64,000 bases of DNA, taken from positions 372,001 to 436,000 of the forward strand of contig JACJYR010000002.1 in the NCBI GenBank assembly GCA_020636005.1. The letters are read 5' to 3'. Below the pieces are notes generated by a model that was not told where the DNA came from, searched no databases, and saw only the letters and a program-made list of their open reading frames with translations. Both the position numbers and the translations under genes were made by a program. This DNA comes from Lewinellaceae bacterium (GTDB lineage Bacteria; Bacteroidota; Bacteroidia; Chitinophagales; Saprospiraceae). Positions 34,686-43,796 of the stretch are shown here, piece by piece. Each line of letters starts with the position of its first letter. Positions within the stretch are counted from its first letter, which is position 1.

Positions 34686-37600
34686 ATGATGGTTAAACGG
34701 CATTCCTATTTGCTGCCCGCAGTATCCCTGCTCAACAAGTTCCTGCTTCGTTTGAAGACAAAAAAAGCTCCCGGAACTTATTTGCTGTTGGCCGCCCTTT
34801 TTTCGGCCACTCCCGGTTTGTTTGCCCAGTGCCCTACCATCGCTGCCATCATGGTGGATGCCTGTGGTTCGGAGGCGGACAATGAGTTCATCATCATCAA
34901 TGCCGGCTCGAGCGGCTTCAACGTGTCCGACCTGGAAATTGACTACGATGTCAATAATAATATCATTGGCCCTGAAAACAACGATGTCAACCTGGGCCCA
35001 TCCCCCTGTGGGGTGCAGGCTGGCAATCCGGCTGTTGTCACAGGTTGCACGAACGTGATAGCTGCCGGCCCGGGCACCTTCATCCCCCCAAATTCCTATG
35101 TGGTGTTTCAAACCAGTGCGGGCGCCAGCGCCGCTTACAATTTCTCCGCCGTTTGCGGGGCGCAACAGTGCATATATGTCGTTCGCAGCACCTGTTTCCG
35201 CTCGGCGGGGGCTTTCACCAACAGCTCTGGAAGCGGCCTGCGCACCACCGGAATTTCAATCAATGGCGCTTGCGTGTCCACCTACACCTACAATACGGCC
35301 CTGCTGACAGGGGGCAATGGCGCCTACTTTATCCCCCCGGGCAGTTACGGCAACGCAGGTTGCACTGCCCCGCCGGTATCTTTTGGCAACCCACCTACAG
35401 CCCCCATGCTCTCCGGTGTGCCGCCTACCATTTGCCAAAGCGACCCGCCCATTGTGTTGCCGACCCCACAGAACGGGATCAATGGCAACTGGTCGGGAAC
35501 GGGCGTCAGCGGCAATACCTTCAACCCGGCCGGCATCAACGGCAGCAACACCCTGACCTTCAACCCAACGCCTGGGCAATGCGCTGCCACTGCCTCGACC
35601 ATTATCGTAGTAACTGCCTCTACCACACCAGCCATCTCAGGGGTACCTGCCACCATCTGCCAGACCGACCCCGCTATCAACTTGCCCACCAACCAAAGCG
35701 GCATCAATGGCACCTGGTCGGGTATGGGCGTCAGCGGCAACACGTTCAACCCTGCAGGCCTGAACGGTGCAGTTACCCTGACCTTTACGCCAAATGCCGG
35801 CCAATGCGCTTCCGCAGCTACCACCAGCATCACAGTCAATCCGGCCATTTCACCGGCCATTACCGGTGTACCGGCCAGCATTTGCGAAGGCGACCCGGCC
35901 ATTGCGCTGCCTACTCTCCAGGGCGGTATCAACGGCACCTGGTCAGGGACGGGCGTCAGTGGCAACACCTTCAATCCCGCAGGCCAGAGCGGCAACATCA
36001 TCCTGACCTTTACACCAAATGCCGGCCAGTGCGCCAACCCGGCTACCGCCGCCATTACGGTGACCCCGGCCAATACGCCCTTGATTTCAGGCGTCCCTGC
36101 TTCCCTTTGCCAAACCGATCCGGCTATTTTGCTGCCCACCAACCAGGGCGGCATCAACGGCAACTGGTCGGGGACGGGCGTCAGCGGCAATTCGTTCAAC
36201 CCTGCCGGGCTGAGCGGAATTATCACCCTGACCTTCACGCCAACCGCTGGACAATGTGCCACCACGGCAACCACCACCATTAACGTCAATGTCCCGATAA
36301 CCCCTGTTATTACAGGCGTCCCGGCCGCTATTTGCCAAAGCGACCCGGCCATCCCGCTGCCCACGGGCCAAAGTGGCATCAATGGCAATTGGTCGGGTAC
36401 AGGCGTCAGTGGCAACACGTTCAACCCTGCCGGGCTGAGCGGCAATATCACCCTGACCTTTATGCCAACCGCTGGACAATGCGCCACTACGGCCACCACT
36501 TCCATCAATGTCAATGTTCCAACTTCCCCTGTTATTTCGGGGCTGCCTGCCTCCCTTTGCGAAGGCGACCCACCCATTGCCCTGCCCACGAGCCAAAGCG
36601 GCATCAACGGCAACTGGTCGGGGCTGGGCGTCAGTGGCAACACGTTCAACCCCGCCGGGCTGAGCGGCAATATCACCCTGACCTTTACGCCAACCGCTGG
36701 ACAATGCGCCATTCCAGCCACCACCTCCATCAATGTGACGATGCCGGTACCCCCCATCCTGACTGGCATCCCGCCTGTGGTTTGCCAGGGCGACCCGGCG
36801 GTGATGCTGCCTGCCACGCAGAACGGCATCACGGGCATCTGGTCGGGCAATGGGGTCTTTGGCAACGTCTTCGACCCGACGGGCCTCAGCGGAAACGTGG
36901 TACTCACTTTTACCCCCAACTTTGGCCAATGTGCCGCCCCTGCCTTTGCCAGCATTTTTGTCACCAGCGGCACTACGCCTGTTATCACCGGGGTTCCCAA
37001 CCCGCTTTGCGAGACCGACCCACCTGTCGCACTGCCCACCAACCAAAGTGGCGTTACCGGCAACTGGTCGGGGCCGGGGGTTGCTGGAAATATCTTCAAC
37101 CCCGTTGGCATCACCGGCAATGTCACGCTCACATTTACCCCCAACCCCGGCCAGTGCGCCTCCCCTGCCACGGCCGAGATCACTATCACCCAGGCGGCCT
37201 CGCCAACAATTACCGGTATTCCCAACAGCATTTGTGAAAACGGACCAGGTATCGCCCTGCCTTCCAACCAGGGAGGGTACATGGGCAGTTGGTCGGGCAT
37301 GGGGGTTTCGGGCAACAACTTTAATCCGACAGGGCTGAGTGGCAACGTCATCTTGATTTTTACGCCCGATGCCGGGCAATGTGCCACTACCGCCACTACA
37401 ACCATTGCCATTACGCCTGCCGCTATCCCCACCCTGTTGATGGATACCCTTTGCGCAAATGCCCCGCCCATCAACCTGAGTACCCTGGCCGATCCGGCCT
37501 TTCCGGCGGGCACCTGGTCTGGGCCGGGCGTTTCGGGCGGCAATTTCAATCCGGCCGGGCAGAGCGGCAATGTCACGCTCACCTTTACCCCGTCCGCCGG

Positions 37601-40600
37601 ATGTGTGAACCCGGCGACAACTACCGTGACCGTCAACCAACTGGCGACGCCACAACTCGGCACGGATGCCATTTGCCAAAATAACGGCCTGTACAACCTG
37701 GCCCAACTGGCAGACCCCAACTGGACGCTTGGAACCTGGAGCGGTACGGGCGTTTCTGGCAATAACTTCAACCCAACTGGCCTGACCGGGTCAATAACCC
37801 TTACTTTTAACCCCACCCCGGATTGCGTCAACAACGCCACTACCACCATCACGGTGCTTACCCCACCCAGTTTTTCGGGACTTTCTGAAAACTGCGACCC
37901 TGCAACCCAAACCTATACGGTCAGTTTCGACATCACGGGCGGCGACCCTGCCAGCTACACGGTGAACGGCAGCCCGGTTGGGGGCAGCACTTTTACCTCC
38001 GCCCCCATTGCCAGCGGTACACCCTATGTTTTCCAACTGGACGATGGGAACAGTTGCGGCCCGGTGACCATCAGCGGGGTGGAAAACTGTGCCTGCGTGA
38101 CCAATGCCGGCACGATGGTTTTCACTGGCAGCCCTCTGCTCATTTGTCCGCAGGGCGGATTTTCGGTCAATTACAACTTCAACCAAGTGCTGGATCCCGA
38201 CGACGTGCTGGCCTTCGTGCTGCACGACAATGCAGGGGCTGCGTTGGGAAATATCTTTGCGATCAGTAGTAATACTGCCTTCCCCGCTTCCATACCTGGG
38301 ATTATTTTGGGTCAAACCTATTATGTATCGGCTATTGCAGGCAACGACGATGGTTCGGGCAATCCGGACGTAAACGATCCTTGTCTTTCCGTTTCCCAGG
38401 GCATACCGGTCATTTTCCACCGCCCAACCATCCAATTAAGCCCTGATGCGGCTATTTGCCAAAATGAATGTTACGACGTCTTGTTTGATTTTGAAGGCGT
38501 GGCACCCTTTATTCTGGAGTACAACCTGTCAGGCCCAGGCATTCCCGGCACTACATTTACCTATTTCGATATCTACGGCGATACCACTATTTCCATTTGC
38601 CCGGCTGATTATGGGTTCACATCCGGCAATTTGGAGATCAATGTCGTTGGTTTTGAAGATGCCGTTTGTACAGGCGACAGTGGACTCTTCCCCAGCACCT
38701 TCATCCAGGTTGTTCCCAGTGCGGTTGCCACCCTGCAACCCACGCTTTGCAGTGGCAGGCAGATCGTCGTCAACGGCACTATTTACAACGAAGCCAACCC
38801 CACCGGCTCCGAAACTTTTGTCGGCGGAAGTTATCTGGGCTGCGATTCAACCGTCAATATCAGCCTGTCGTTTTATCCGCCCGCCGTTCTTGATTTGAAC
38901 GAAACGCTTTGCCCCGGCAGCAGCCTCACCGTGAATGGCACGGTCTATAATGAAAGCAACCCTACTGGCACGGAAATCTTGCAAAATGCCAGCGCAAATG
39001 GCTGCGACTCAACGATCAACATCAGCCTTACCTTCAACTCGGTTGTGACGGGCGACCTGGCCCCCACGCTGTGTCCCGGCGGTTCTGTCACCGTCAACGG
39101 CATTACTTATGACGATACCAACCCCAGCGGTTCGCAGACCTTTCCGGGCGGCAGCTACCTCGGCTGCGATTCGACCCTGAATATCAGCCTGTCATTTTAC
39201 CCGCCTGCTATTTTCAACCTGAACGAAATGCTCTGTACGGGCGGCAGCCTCACCGTGAACGGCACGCTGTACGACGAGGCCAATCCCAGCGGCACAGCGG
39301 TTTTGCCAAATGCCAGTTGGCATGGTTGCGATTCCATCGTCAACGTCAATCTAAGCTTTGCTTCCGAGGTGGTCCAAAACCTCAACACCACACTTTGCCC
39401 GGGCGGCGCTGTCACGGTGAACGGCACGGTGTACGATGCAGCCAACCCCAGCGGTTCGGAGACTTTCCCCAACGGAAGTTACCTCGGCTGCGATTCCATT
39501 GTCAACGTCAACCTGCTGTTTTACCCACCTGCCATTTTCAACCTGGGCCAGACCCTCTGCACGGGCGGCGCTGTCACGGTGAACGGCACGGTCTATAACG
39601 AAGCCAACCCAAGTGGTACGGAGGTTTTGCCAAATGCCAGCTACAACGGCTGCGACTCCACGGTGAACATCAGCCTGGTTTTCAATTCCCAGGTGGTGTA
39701 TGATTTGAACCAAACCCTTTGCCCCGGTGGCTCCGTCACCGTCAATGGAACAATTTATGACCAAACGACTCCGAACGGTTCGGAGACCTTCCCGGGCGGC
39801 AGCTACCTCGGCTGCGATTCGACCGTGAATGTGAACCTGTCGTTTTACCCGGCTGCCGTATTCAACCTGGCCCAATCCTTCTGTACGGGCGGCAGCGTCA
39901 CCGTCAATGGTACCGTGTACGACGCCAACAACCCGACCGGGACGGAGGTGCTGGCAGGTGCCAGCGTGAACGGCTGCGATTCCACGGTGAACATCAGCCT
40001 GACATTTACGCAGGCGGTCGTGACCAATATCAATAGTGTTTTGTGCAGCGGCGACTTCCTGGTGGTGAACGGGCAGGTGTATGACGAATCCAATCCCAAT
40101 GGTACGGAGACCTTCCCCGGCGGCAGCTATCTCGGCTGCGACTCGATGGTCAACGTGAGCCTCGCCTTCTACCCGCCCGCCGTTTTCGATCTGGTGGAAA
40201 CATTGTGTGCCAATGAATCCATCACGGTGAACGGCACCGTTTACGACACGGCCAACCCCAGCGGCACGGAGGTATTTCAAAATGCCAATGGATGCGACTC
40301 CACGGTCAATGTGAGCCTCTCCTTTCTCCCGGTCGCTTCTTTCCTCCTCAACGACCAACTCTGCACGGGCGGCAGCATTACGGTGAACGGGACGGCCTAT
40401 AACGAAGCCAACCCCAGCGGCATGGAGGTATTGCCGAATGCCGCCGCGAACGGCTGCGATTCCACCGTTATCGTTGACCTCACTTTTGGCGACGAAGTAG
40501 TGGTTAATTTCAACCCCGTGCTGTGTCCCGGCGAATCCATTTTCATCAACGGAACGCTTTATTTTGCGGGGAACACCAGCGGCTCGGAGACCTTCCCTGA

Positions 40601-41606
40601 TGCCAGTTACCTCGGCTGCGACTCTACTGTAAATATCACCCTGAGCTTTTATCCTGAAGCTGTTTTTTATCTCGACACCATCCTGCTGCCCGGCCAGAGC
40701 ATTCTCGTCAACGGCACGGTGTATGGCCAGAACAACCTGGGCGGCACAGAAGTGATCCAGGGCGGCAGTAGCTCTGGCTGCGATTCCGTTGTTTTCGTCA
40801 CGGTGACGGTAGAAGGACTTACCACCGCCGAAATCGTGAGTTTATCGCCGACCTGCAGACGCGGGAACGACGGCTTTATTTCCATTGAAAACCTGACGGG
40901 CGGCCTCGCCCCCTATACCATTGCCCTGAACGGCACGAACTCCATGCAGGTGGACTCCAATGACTTTCCGGTGGTTTATAACGGGCTGGAGATTGGTTTC
41001 TACACAATTACCATCGTGGATGCCACCAACAAAGTGACCACCCAGGATGTGTTCCTGCCCGAACCGCCTCCTCTCAACATTGACCTTGGCCCCGACCAGA
41101 CCATTCAATTGGGCCAGAGCACGAGCCTGAATGCAATGACCGATTTTTCTGTCCTCCAATACCAGTGGTCGCCGACCGACTACCTCGACTGCACAGACTG
41201 CGAAAGCACACAGGTCGTGCGGCCCGGCGACGATGTCACCTATACGCTCACCGTGACCAGCGGGCAAGGCTGTACTGCCACGGCGCAAGTGTCCATTTTT
41301 GTGGAAAAAACCTACACGGTCTTTGCCCCGAACGCCTTCAGCCCGAATAACGACGGCATCAACGACGAGTTTACCCTTTTCTCCGGTGCACAGGCCACCG
41401 TGGTAAAGACCTTCCTCATCTTCGACCGCTGGGGCAACAATGTCTATGAGATCTACAATATGCCGCTCAACGACCTGGAATTCGGCTGGGACGGCCGCTT
41501 TAAGGGCAAACCGCTCGACCCGGCGGTATTTGTCTGGCTGGCAGAGGTCGAGTTTGTGGACGGGCATGTGGAGATGTTCGAGGGGGGGGTTACTTTGGTG
41601 CGATAA
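34686..41606 (+). CDS. Giant repetitive surface adhesin with CHU_C/T9SS type B C-terminus
   Basis: The ATG at 34686 gives 2306 residues; an alternative TTG overlaps the promoter. After a long signal region ending GLFAQ, residues about 45-235 resemble a lamin-tail-like domain (ADNEFIIINAGSSGFNVSDL). Residues 240-1062 are 11 repeats of 74-75 residues (consensus core NWSGTGVSGNTFNPAGLSGN). Residues 1348-2045 are 13 repeats of 52-54 residues (core TVNGTVYDEANPSGTE and GCDSTVNISL). A SprB-like repeat and the CHU_C domain (FAPNAFSPNNDGINDEFTLF, FDRWGNNVYEI) finish the chain. It is expected to be exported by the T9SS and displayed for adhesion or gliding. Confidence 0.93.
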   Translation: MMVKRHSYLLPAVSLLNKFLLRLKTKKAPGTYLLLAALFSATPGLFAQCPTIAAIMVDACGSEADNEFIIINAGSSGFNVSDLEIDYDVNNNIIGPENNDVNLGPSPCGVQAGNPAVVTGCTNVIAAGPGTFIPPNSYVVFQTSAGASAAYNFSAVCGAQQCIYVVRSTCFRSAGAFTNSSGSGLRTTGISINGACVSTYTYNTALLTGGNGAYFIPPGSYGNAGCTAPPVSFGNPPTAPMLSGVPPTICQSDPPIVLPTPQNGINGNWSGTGVSGNTFNPAGINGSNTLTFNPTPGQCAATASTIIVVTASTTPAISGVPATICQTDPAINLPTNQSGINGTWSGMGVSGNTFNPAGLNGAVTLTFTPNAGQCASAATTSITVNPAISPAITGVPASICEGDPAIALPTLQGGINGTWSGTGVSGNTFNPAGQSGNIILTFTPNAGQCANPATAAITVTPANTPLISGVPASLCQTDPAILLPTNQGGINGNWSGTGVSGNSFNPAGLSGIITLTFTPTAGQCATTATTTINVNVPITPVITGVPAAICQSDPAIPLPTGQSGINGNWSGTGVSGNTFNPAGLSGNITLTFMPTAGQCATTATTSINVNVPTSPVISGLPASLCEGDPPIALPTSQSGINGNWSGLGVSGNTFNPAGLSGNITLTFTPTAGQCAIPATTSINVTMPVPPILTGIPPVVCQGDPAVMLPATQNGITGIWSGNGVFGNVFDPTGLSGNVVLTFTPNFGQCAAPAFASIFVTSGTTPVITGVPNPLCETDPPVALPTNQSGVTGNWSGPGVAGNIFNPVGITGNVTLTFTPNPGQCASPATAEITITQAASPTITGIPNSICENGPGIALPSNQGGYMGSWSGMGVSGNNFNPTGLSGNVILIFTPDAGQCATTATTTIAITPAAIPTLLMDTLCANAPPINLSTLADPAFPAGTWSGPGVSGGNFNPAGQSGNVTLTFTPSAGCVNPATTTVTVNQLATPQLGTDAICQNNGLYNLAQLADPNWTLGTWSGTGVSGNNFNPTGLTGSITLTFNPTPDCVNNATTTITVLTPPSFSGLSENCDPATQTYTVSFDITGGDPASYTVNGSPVGGSTFTSAPIASGTPYVFQLDDGNSCGPVTISGVENCACVTNAGTMVFTGSPLLICPQGGFSVNYNFNQVLDPDDVLAFVLHDNAGAALGNIFAISSNTAFPASIPGIILGQTYYVSAIAGNDDGSGNPDVNDPCLSVSQGIPVIFHRPTIQLSPDAAICQNECYDVLFDFEGVAPFILEYNLSGPGIPGTTFTYFDIYGDTTISICPADYGFTSGNLEINVVGFEDAVCTGDSGLFPSTFIQVVPSAVATLQPTLCSGRQIVVNGTIYNEANPTGSETFVGGSYLGCDSTVNISLSFYPPAVLDLNETLCPGSSLTVNGTVYNESNPTGTEILQNASANGCDSTINISLTFNSVVTGDLAPTLCPGGSVTVNGITYDDTNPSGSQTFPGGSYLGCDSTLNISLSFYPPAIFNLNEMLCTGGSLTVNGTLYDEANPSGTAVLPNASWHGCDSIVNVNLSFASEVVQNLNTTLCPGGAVTVNGTVYDAANPSGSETFPNGSYLGCDSIVNVNLLFYPPAIFNLGQTLCTGGAVTVNGTVYNEANPSGTEVLPNASYNGCDSTVNISLVFNSQVVYDLNQTLCPGGSVTVNGTIYDQTTPNGSETFPGGSYLGCDSTVNVNLSFYPAAVFNLAQSFCTGGSVTVNGTVYDANNPTGTEVLAGASVNGCDSTVNISLTFTQAVVTNINSVLCSGDFLVVNGQVYDESNPNGTETFPGGSYLGCDSMVNVSLAFYPPAVFDLVETLCANESITVNGTVYDTANPSGTEVFQNANGCDSTVNVSLSFLPVASFLLNDQLCTGGSITVNGTAYNEANPSGMEVLPNAAANGCDSTVIVDLTFGDEVVVNFNPVLCPGESIFINGTLYFAGNTSGSETFPDASYLGCDSTVNITLSFYPEAVFYLDTILLPGQSILVNGTVYGQNNLGGTEVIQGGSSSGCDSVVFVTVTVEGLTTAEIVSLSPTCRRGNDGFISIENLTGGLAPYTIALNGTNSMQVDSNDFPVVYNGLEIGFYTITIVDATNKVTTQDVFLPEPPPLNIDLGPDQTIQLGQSTSLNAMTDFSVLQYQWSPTDYLDCTDCESTQVVRPGDDVTYTLTVTSGQGCTATAQVSIFVEKTYTVFAPNAFSPNNDGINDEFTLFSGAQATVVKTFLIFDRWGNNVYEIYNMPLNDLEFGWDGRFKGKPLDPAVFVWLAEVEFVDGHVEMFEGGVTLVR
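35403..37871 (+). repeat. 11 tandem 225-bp coding repeats (family A)
   Basis: In-frame repeats of 75 codons (the last two 74). Each has the order SGVPxxIC, DPxIxLPT, GINGxWSGxGVSGNxFNPAG, LTFTPxAGQC, then a Thr-rich strand. Units 4-6 are the most alike, with units 7-11 progressively divergent, which suggests recent duplication in the middle of the array. Each unit probably forms one immunoglobulin-like beta-sandwich with a Cys pair. Confidence 0.92.
38727..40820 (+). repeat. 13 tandem 162-bp coding repeats (family B) with A/B alternation
   Basis: Units of 54 codons (units 1 and 10 have 52). They alternate between a form with GGSYLGCDS and a FYPP ending, and a form with NASxNGCDS and a variable ending, making a 324-bp higher-order unit. 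The order is regular for units 1-9, but units 10 and 11 are both of the second form, so one first-form unit seems to have been deleted there. Confidence 0.88.
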
Positions 41607-41810
41607 ATGGGGTTGACGGGGGACGGCGGGCGGCTTATGGGGGTATGCCAATTTGTCTTTTTGCAATTGATATTCAACGCTTTCTGTCATTCCCGTTTTT
41701 CAAAACCTGCCCTTTTTTCCTGAATCGTTTTGGGGAACAGCTTTTGCGGGCCTGGTGAAGAACCTGATGCCAACAGGCGGGATTGCCCGTTGGCGAAAAA
41801 TATAGTTGCC

Positions 41811-42599
41811 ATGATGAATTTCAAAAAAGACGTCCTCGAAGCCAGTTCCACCAAACCCGTTTTAGTGGATTTCTGGGCACCCTGGTGCGGCCCATGCCGT
41901 GTACTGGGGCCTACGCTTGAAACACTGGCGGAGGAGCAAAAGGATCGGTGGACACTGGTAAAAGTCAATACGGAGGAGGAGCAGGAACTGGCCCTGGAGT
42001 ATGAAATACGCAGCATCCCGAACGTGAAGCTGTTCCACCAGGGAAAGCTGGTCGCTGAGTTTGCCGGGGCATTGCCAAAAACACAAATCGAGCGCTGGCT
42101 GGACGACCACCTCCCCGATGCCGGCGATGAAGCGCTGCAGGCCATCCTCCAGCAGGAACAATCCTTGCCGGGGGAAGCCTTCGAGGAAAAACTTCGCTCG
42201 TTTTTGGAACAAAATCCCGCCAACCGGGAAGCCCGGTTGGCGCTGGCCTCTCATAGCGTTTTCAAAAAACCCGATGTGGCAGTACAACTGCTGGAAGACA
42301 TCAGGGACGACGAAGAAGAATACGGCATGGCCGAAGACCTGAAAGCCCTGGCCACCCTCATGACTTTTGAAAAAAGCAACGGCGCCATAGCAGGAAAGCA
42401 CCTGCTGGAAGCCCGCCAGGCACTGCAGCTTCAAGACCTCGGCACGGCGGTCGAAAAAATCATCGAGGCTGTGGTAGCAGACAAAAACTATCACCATGAT
42501 CTGCCCCGCCGATCAGCCGTAGCATTGTTCCATCTCCTGGGCAATGAACATGAAATCACCCAGAAATATCGGCGGCAGTTTAATATGGCCTTGTATTGA
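41811..42599 (+). CDS. Thioredoxin-TPR protein (CnoX-like chaperedoxin)
   Basis: 262 residues from the first of two adjacent ATGs. Residues 1-105 are a thioredoxin domain with WCGPC at 25-29 and the cis-Pro in RSIPNVKLF. Residues about 115-262 are helical TPR-like repeats (FEEKLRSFLEQNPANREARL, the C-terminal domain of CnoX/YbbN). E. coli CnoX lacks a working redox pair, whereas this one has both Cys residues. It likely combines holdase and thiol-disulfide activities in the cytoplasm. It is followed by fmt after 19 bases. Confidence 0.9.
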   Translation: MMNFKKDVLEASSTKPVLVDFWAPWCGPCRVLGPTLETLAEEQKDRWTLVKVNTEEEQELALEYEIRSIPNVKLFHQGKLVAEFAGALPKTQIERWLDDHLPDAGDEALQAILQQEQSLPGEAFEEKLRSFLEQNPANREARLALASHSVFKKPDVAVQLLEDIRDDEEEYGMAEDLKALATLMTFEKSNGAIAGKHLLEARQALQLQDLGTAVEKIIEAVVADKNYHHDLPRRSAVALFHLLGNEHEITQKYRRQFNMALY

Positions 42600-42618
42600 A
42601 CCACCAAAAAACTTTACT

Positions 42619-43578
42619 ATGCGTATCATCTTCATGGGCACGCCTGCGTTCGCCGTGCCTTCCCTGGAAATATTGCTGAAAAATGGCTACGAAGTGGTAG
42701 CTGTCGTCACCGCTACCGACAAGCCCGGAGGGCGGGGCGGCAAACAATTGCTTGAGTCGGAAGTGAAAAAGTACGCAGTGGCAAAAGGCATCCCGGTGCT
42801 GCAGCCCACCAACCTGAAAGCCCCGGCATTCGTGGAAACCCTGCGCAGCTACCGGGCAGACCTGCAGATCGTCGTGGCCTTCCGCATGTTGCCGGAGGTG
42901 GTTTGGGACATGCCGTCTATTGGCACCTTCAACCTGCACGGCTCCCTGCTGCCGAAATTCCGGGGCGCCGCCCCCATCAACTGGGCCGTCATCAACGGGG
43001 AAAAAGAAACCGGCGCCACCACTTTTTTCATCCGCCACGAAATCGACACGGGCGACATGCTCTTCCAGGAAAAAATGCCCATCGGCGAAAACGAAACCGC
43101 CGGGGAAGTCCATGACCGCATGATGCTGCTCGGTGCCAACCTGGTGCTGAAAACAGTCAAGGCCATCGAACAGGGTGGCTACGTGCTGCAGAAACAGGAC
43201 GAAACGCTCGTAAGCAAGGCCCCTAAGATTTTCCATGAAACCTGTGAAATCAACTTCCGGCAAAGCACGGAAACCGTGCATAATTTTGTCCGTGGGCTAA
43301 GCCCCTACCCCGGTGCCTGGTTGGTTTGGAACATGCCCAGGGGCCTGAACGGGCAGGAACCCCACCTTCGGGAAGACTTCATCGGTGAGGAGGTGAAGGT
43401 GTTCAGGACGGAAAAAGAACTGGCCCCGCACAGCCATTCCCCTGGCCTTATTTTGACGGACGGCAAAAAAGACCTAAAAATCGCCACTGAAGACGGGTTC
43501 CTGCGGGTGCTGGAACTCCAGGCCCCGGGAAGGAAGCGGATGGACAGTGCCAGTTTTTTAAACGGGCTGCGCTCCTGA
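42619..43578 (+). CDS. fmt: Methionyl-tRNA formyltransferase
   Basis: The start at 42619 gives 319 residues: MRIIFMGTPAFAVPSLEILL. The formyl-transfer core has NLHGSLLPKFRGAAPINWAV and the Asp in HEIDTGDML; the C-terminal tRNA-binding OB domain follows (VRGLSPYPGAW to the end). It formylates initiator Met-tRNA. An upstream in-frame start overlaps the thioredoxin gene and is rejected. Confidence 0.97.
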   Translation: MRIIFMGTPAFAVPSLEILLKNGYEVVAVVTATDKPGGRGGKQLLESEVKKYAVAKGIPVLQPTNLKAPAFVETLRSYRADLQIVVAFRMLPEVVWDMPSIGTFNLHGSLLPKFRGAAPINWAVINGEKETGATTFFIRHEIDTGDMLFQEKMPIGENETAGEVHDRMMLLGANLVLKTVKAIEQGGYVLQKQDETLVSKAPKIFHETCEINFRQSTETVHNFVRGLSPYPGAWLVWNMPRGLNGQEPHLREDFIGEEVKVFRTEKELAPHSHSPGLILTDGKKDLKIATEDGFLRVLELQAPGRKRMDSASFLNGLRS

Positions 43579-43673
43579 TGAAAGGTGGCCAACTAACTGA
43601 TCATAAGCTGATTACTCCAGCCTGCCGAACACCATCGAGCCGTATATGCACCGTTTTAGAGCCATATTTTTAT

Positions 43674-43681
43674 TACATTTG
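43674..43681 (+). promoter_or_regulatory. -7 promoter element of the glycosyltransferase cluster
   Basis: TACATTTG matches TAnnTTTG exactly. A TTTT (43654-43657) upstream could be a weak -33. The first accepted start codon of the cluster (43797) is 115 bases downstream, leaving a leader of about 108 bases. Confidence 0.5.
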
Positions 43682-43796
43682 CCCGCCCGTTGGAAAATAA
43701 TCCACAAGTATTACCACAAACACTATCAACATTGTCCCCGAAAGCTGGTGCAGCCTGGTTGCCCCAACTCAAAGGCCACTGTTCAATTTCTGGCAC

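Noticed and set aside
35345..37852. 835-codon open frame on the minus strand opposite the adhesin
   Set aside because: It mirrors the 225-bp coding repeats of the plus-strand adhesin, which has signal peptide, CHU_C domain and sensible repeats. The antisense product is a Pro/Val-rich artefact of repeat codons.
43690..43796. Upstream ATG at 43690 as the true start of the polytopic glycosyltransferase
   Set aside because: It is in a different frame from the membrane protein. A frameshift would be needed, and the sequence up to 43797 lacks family features.
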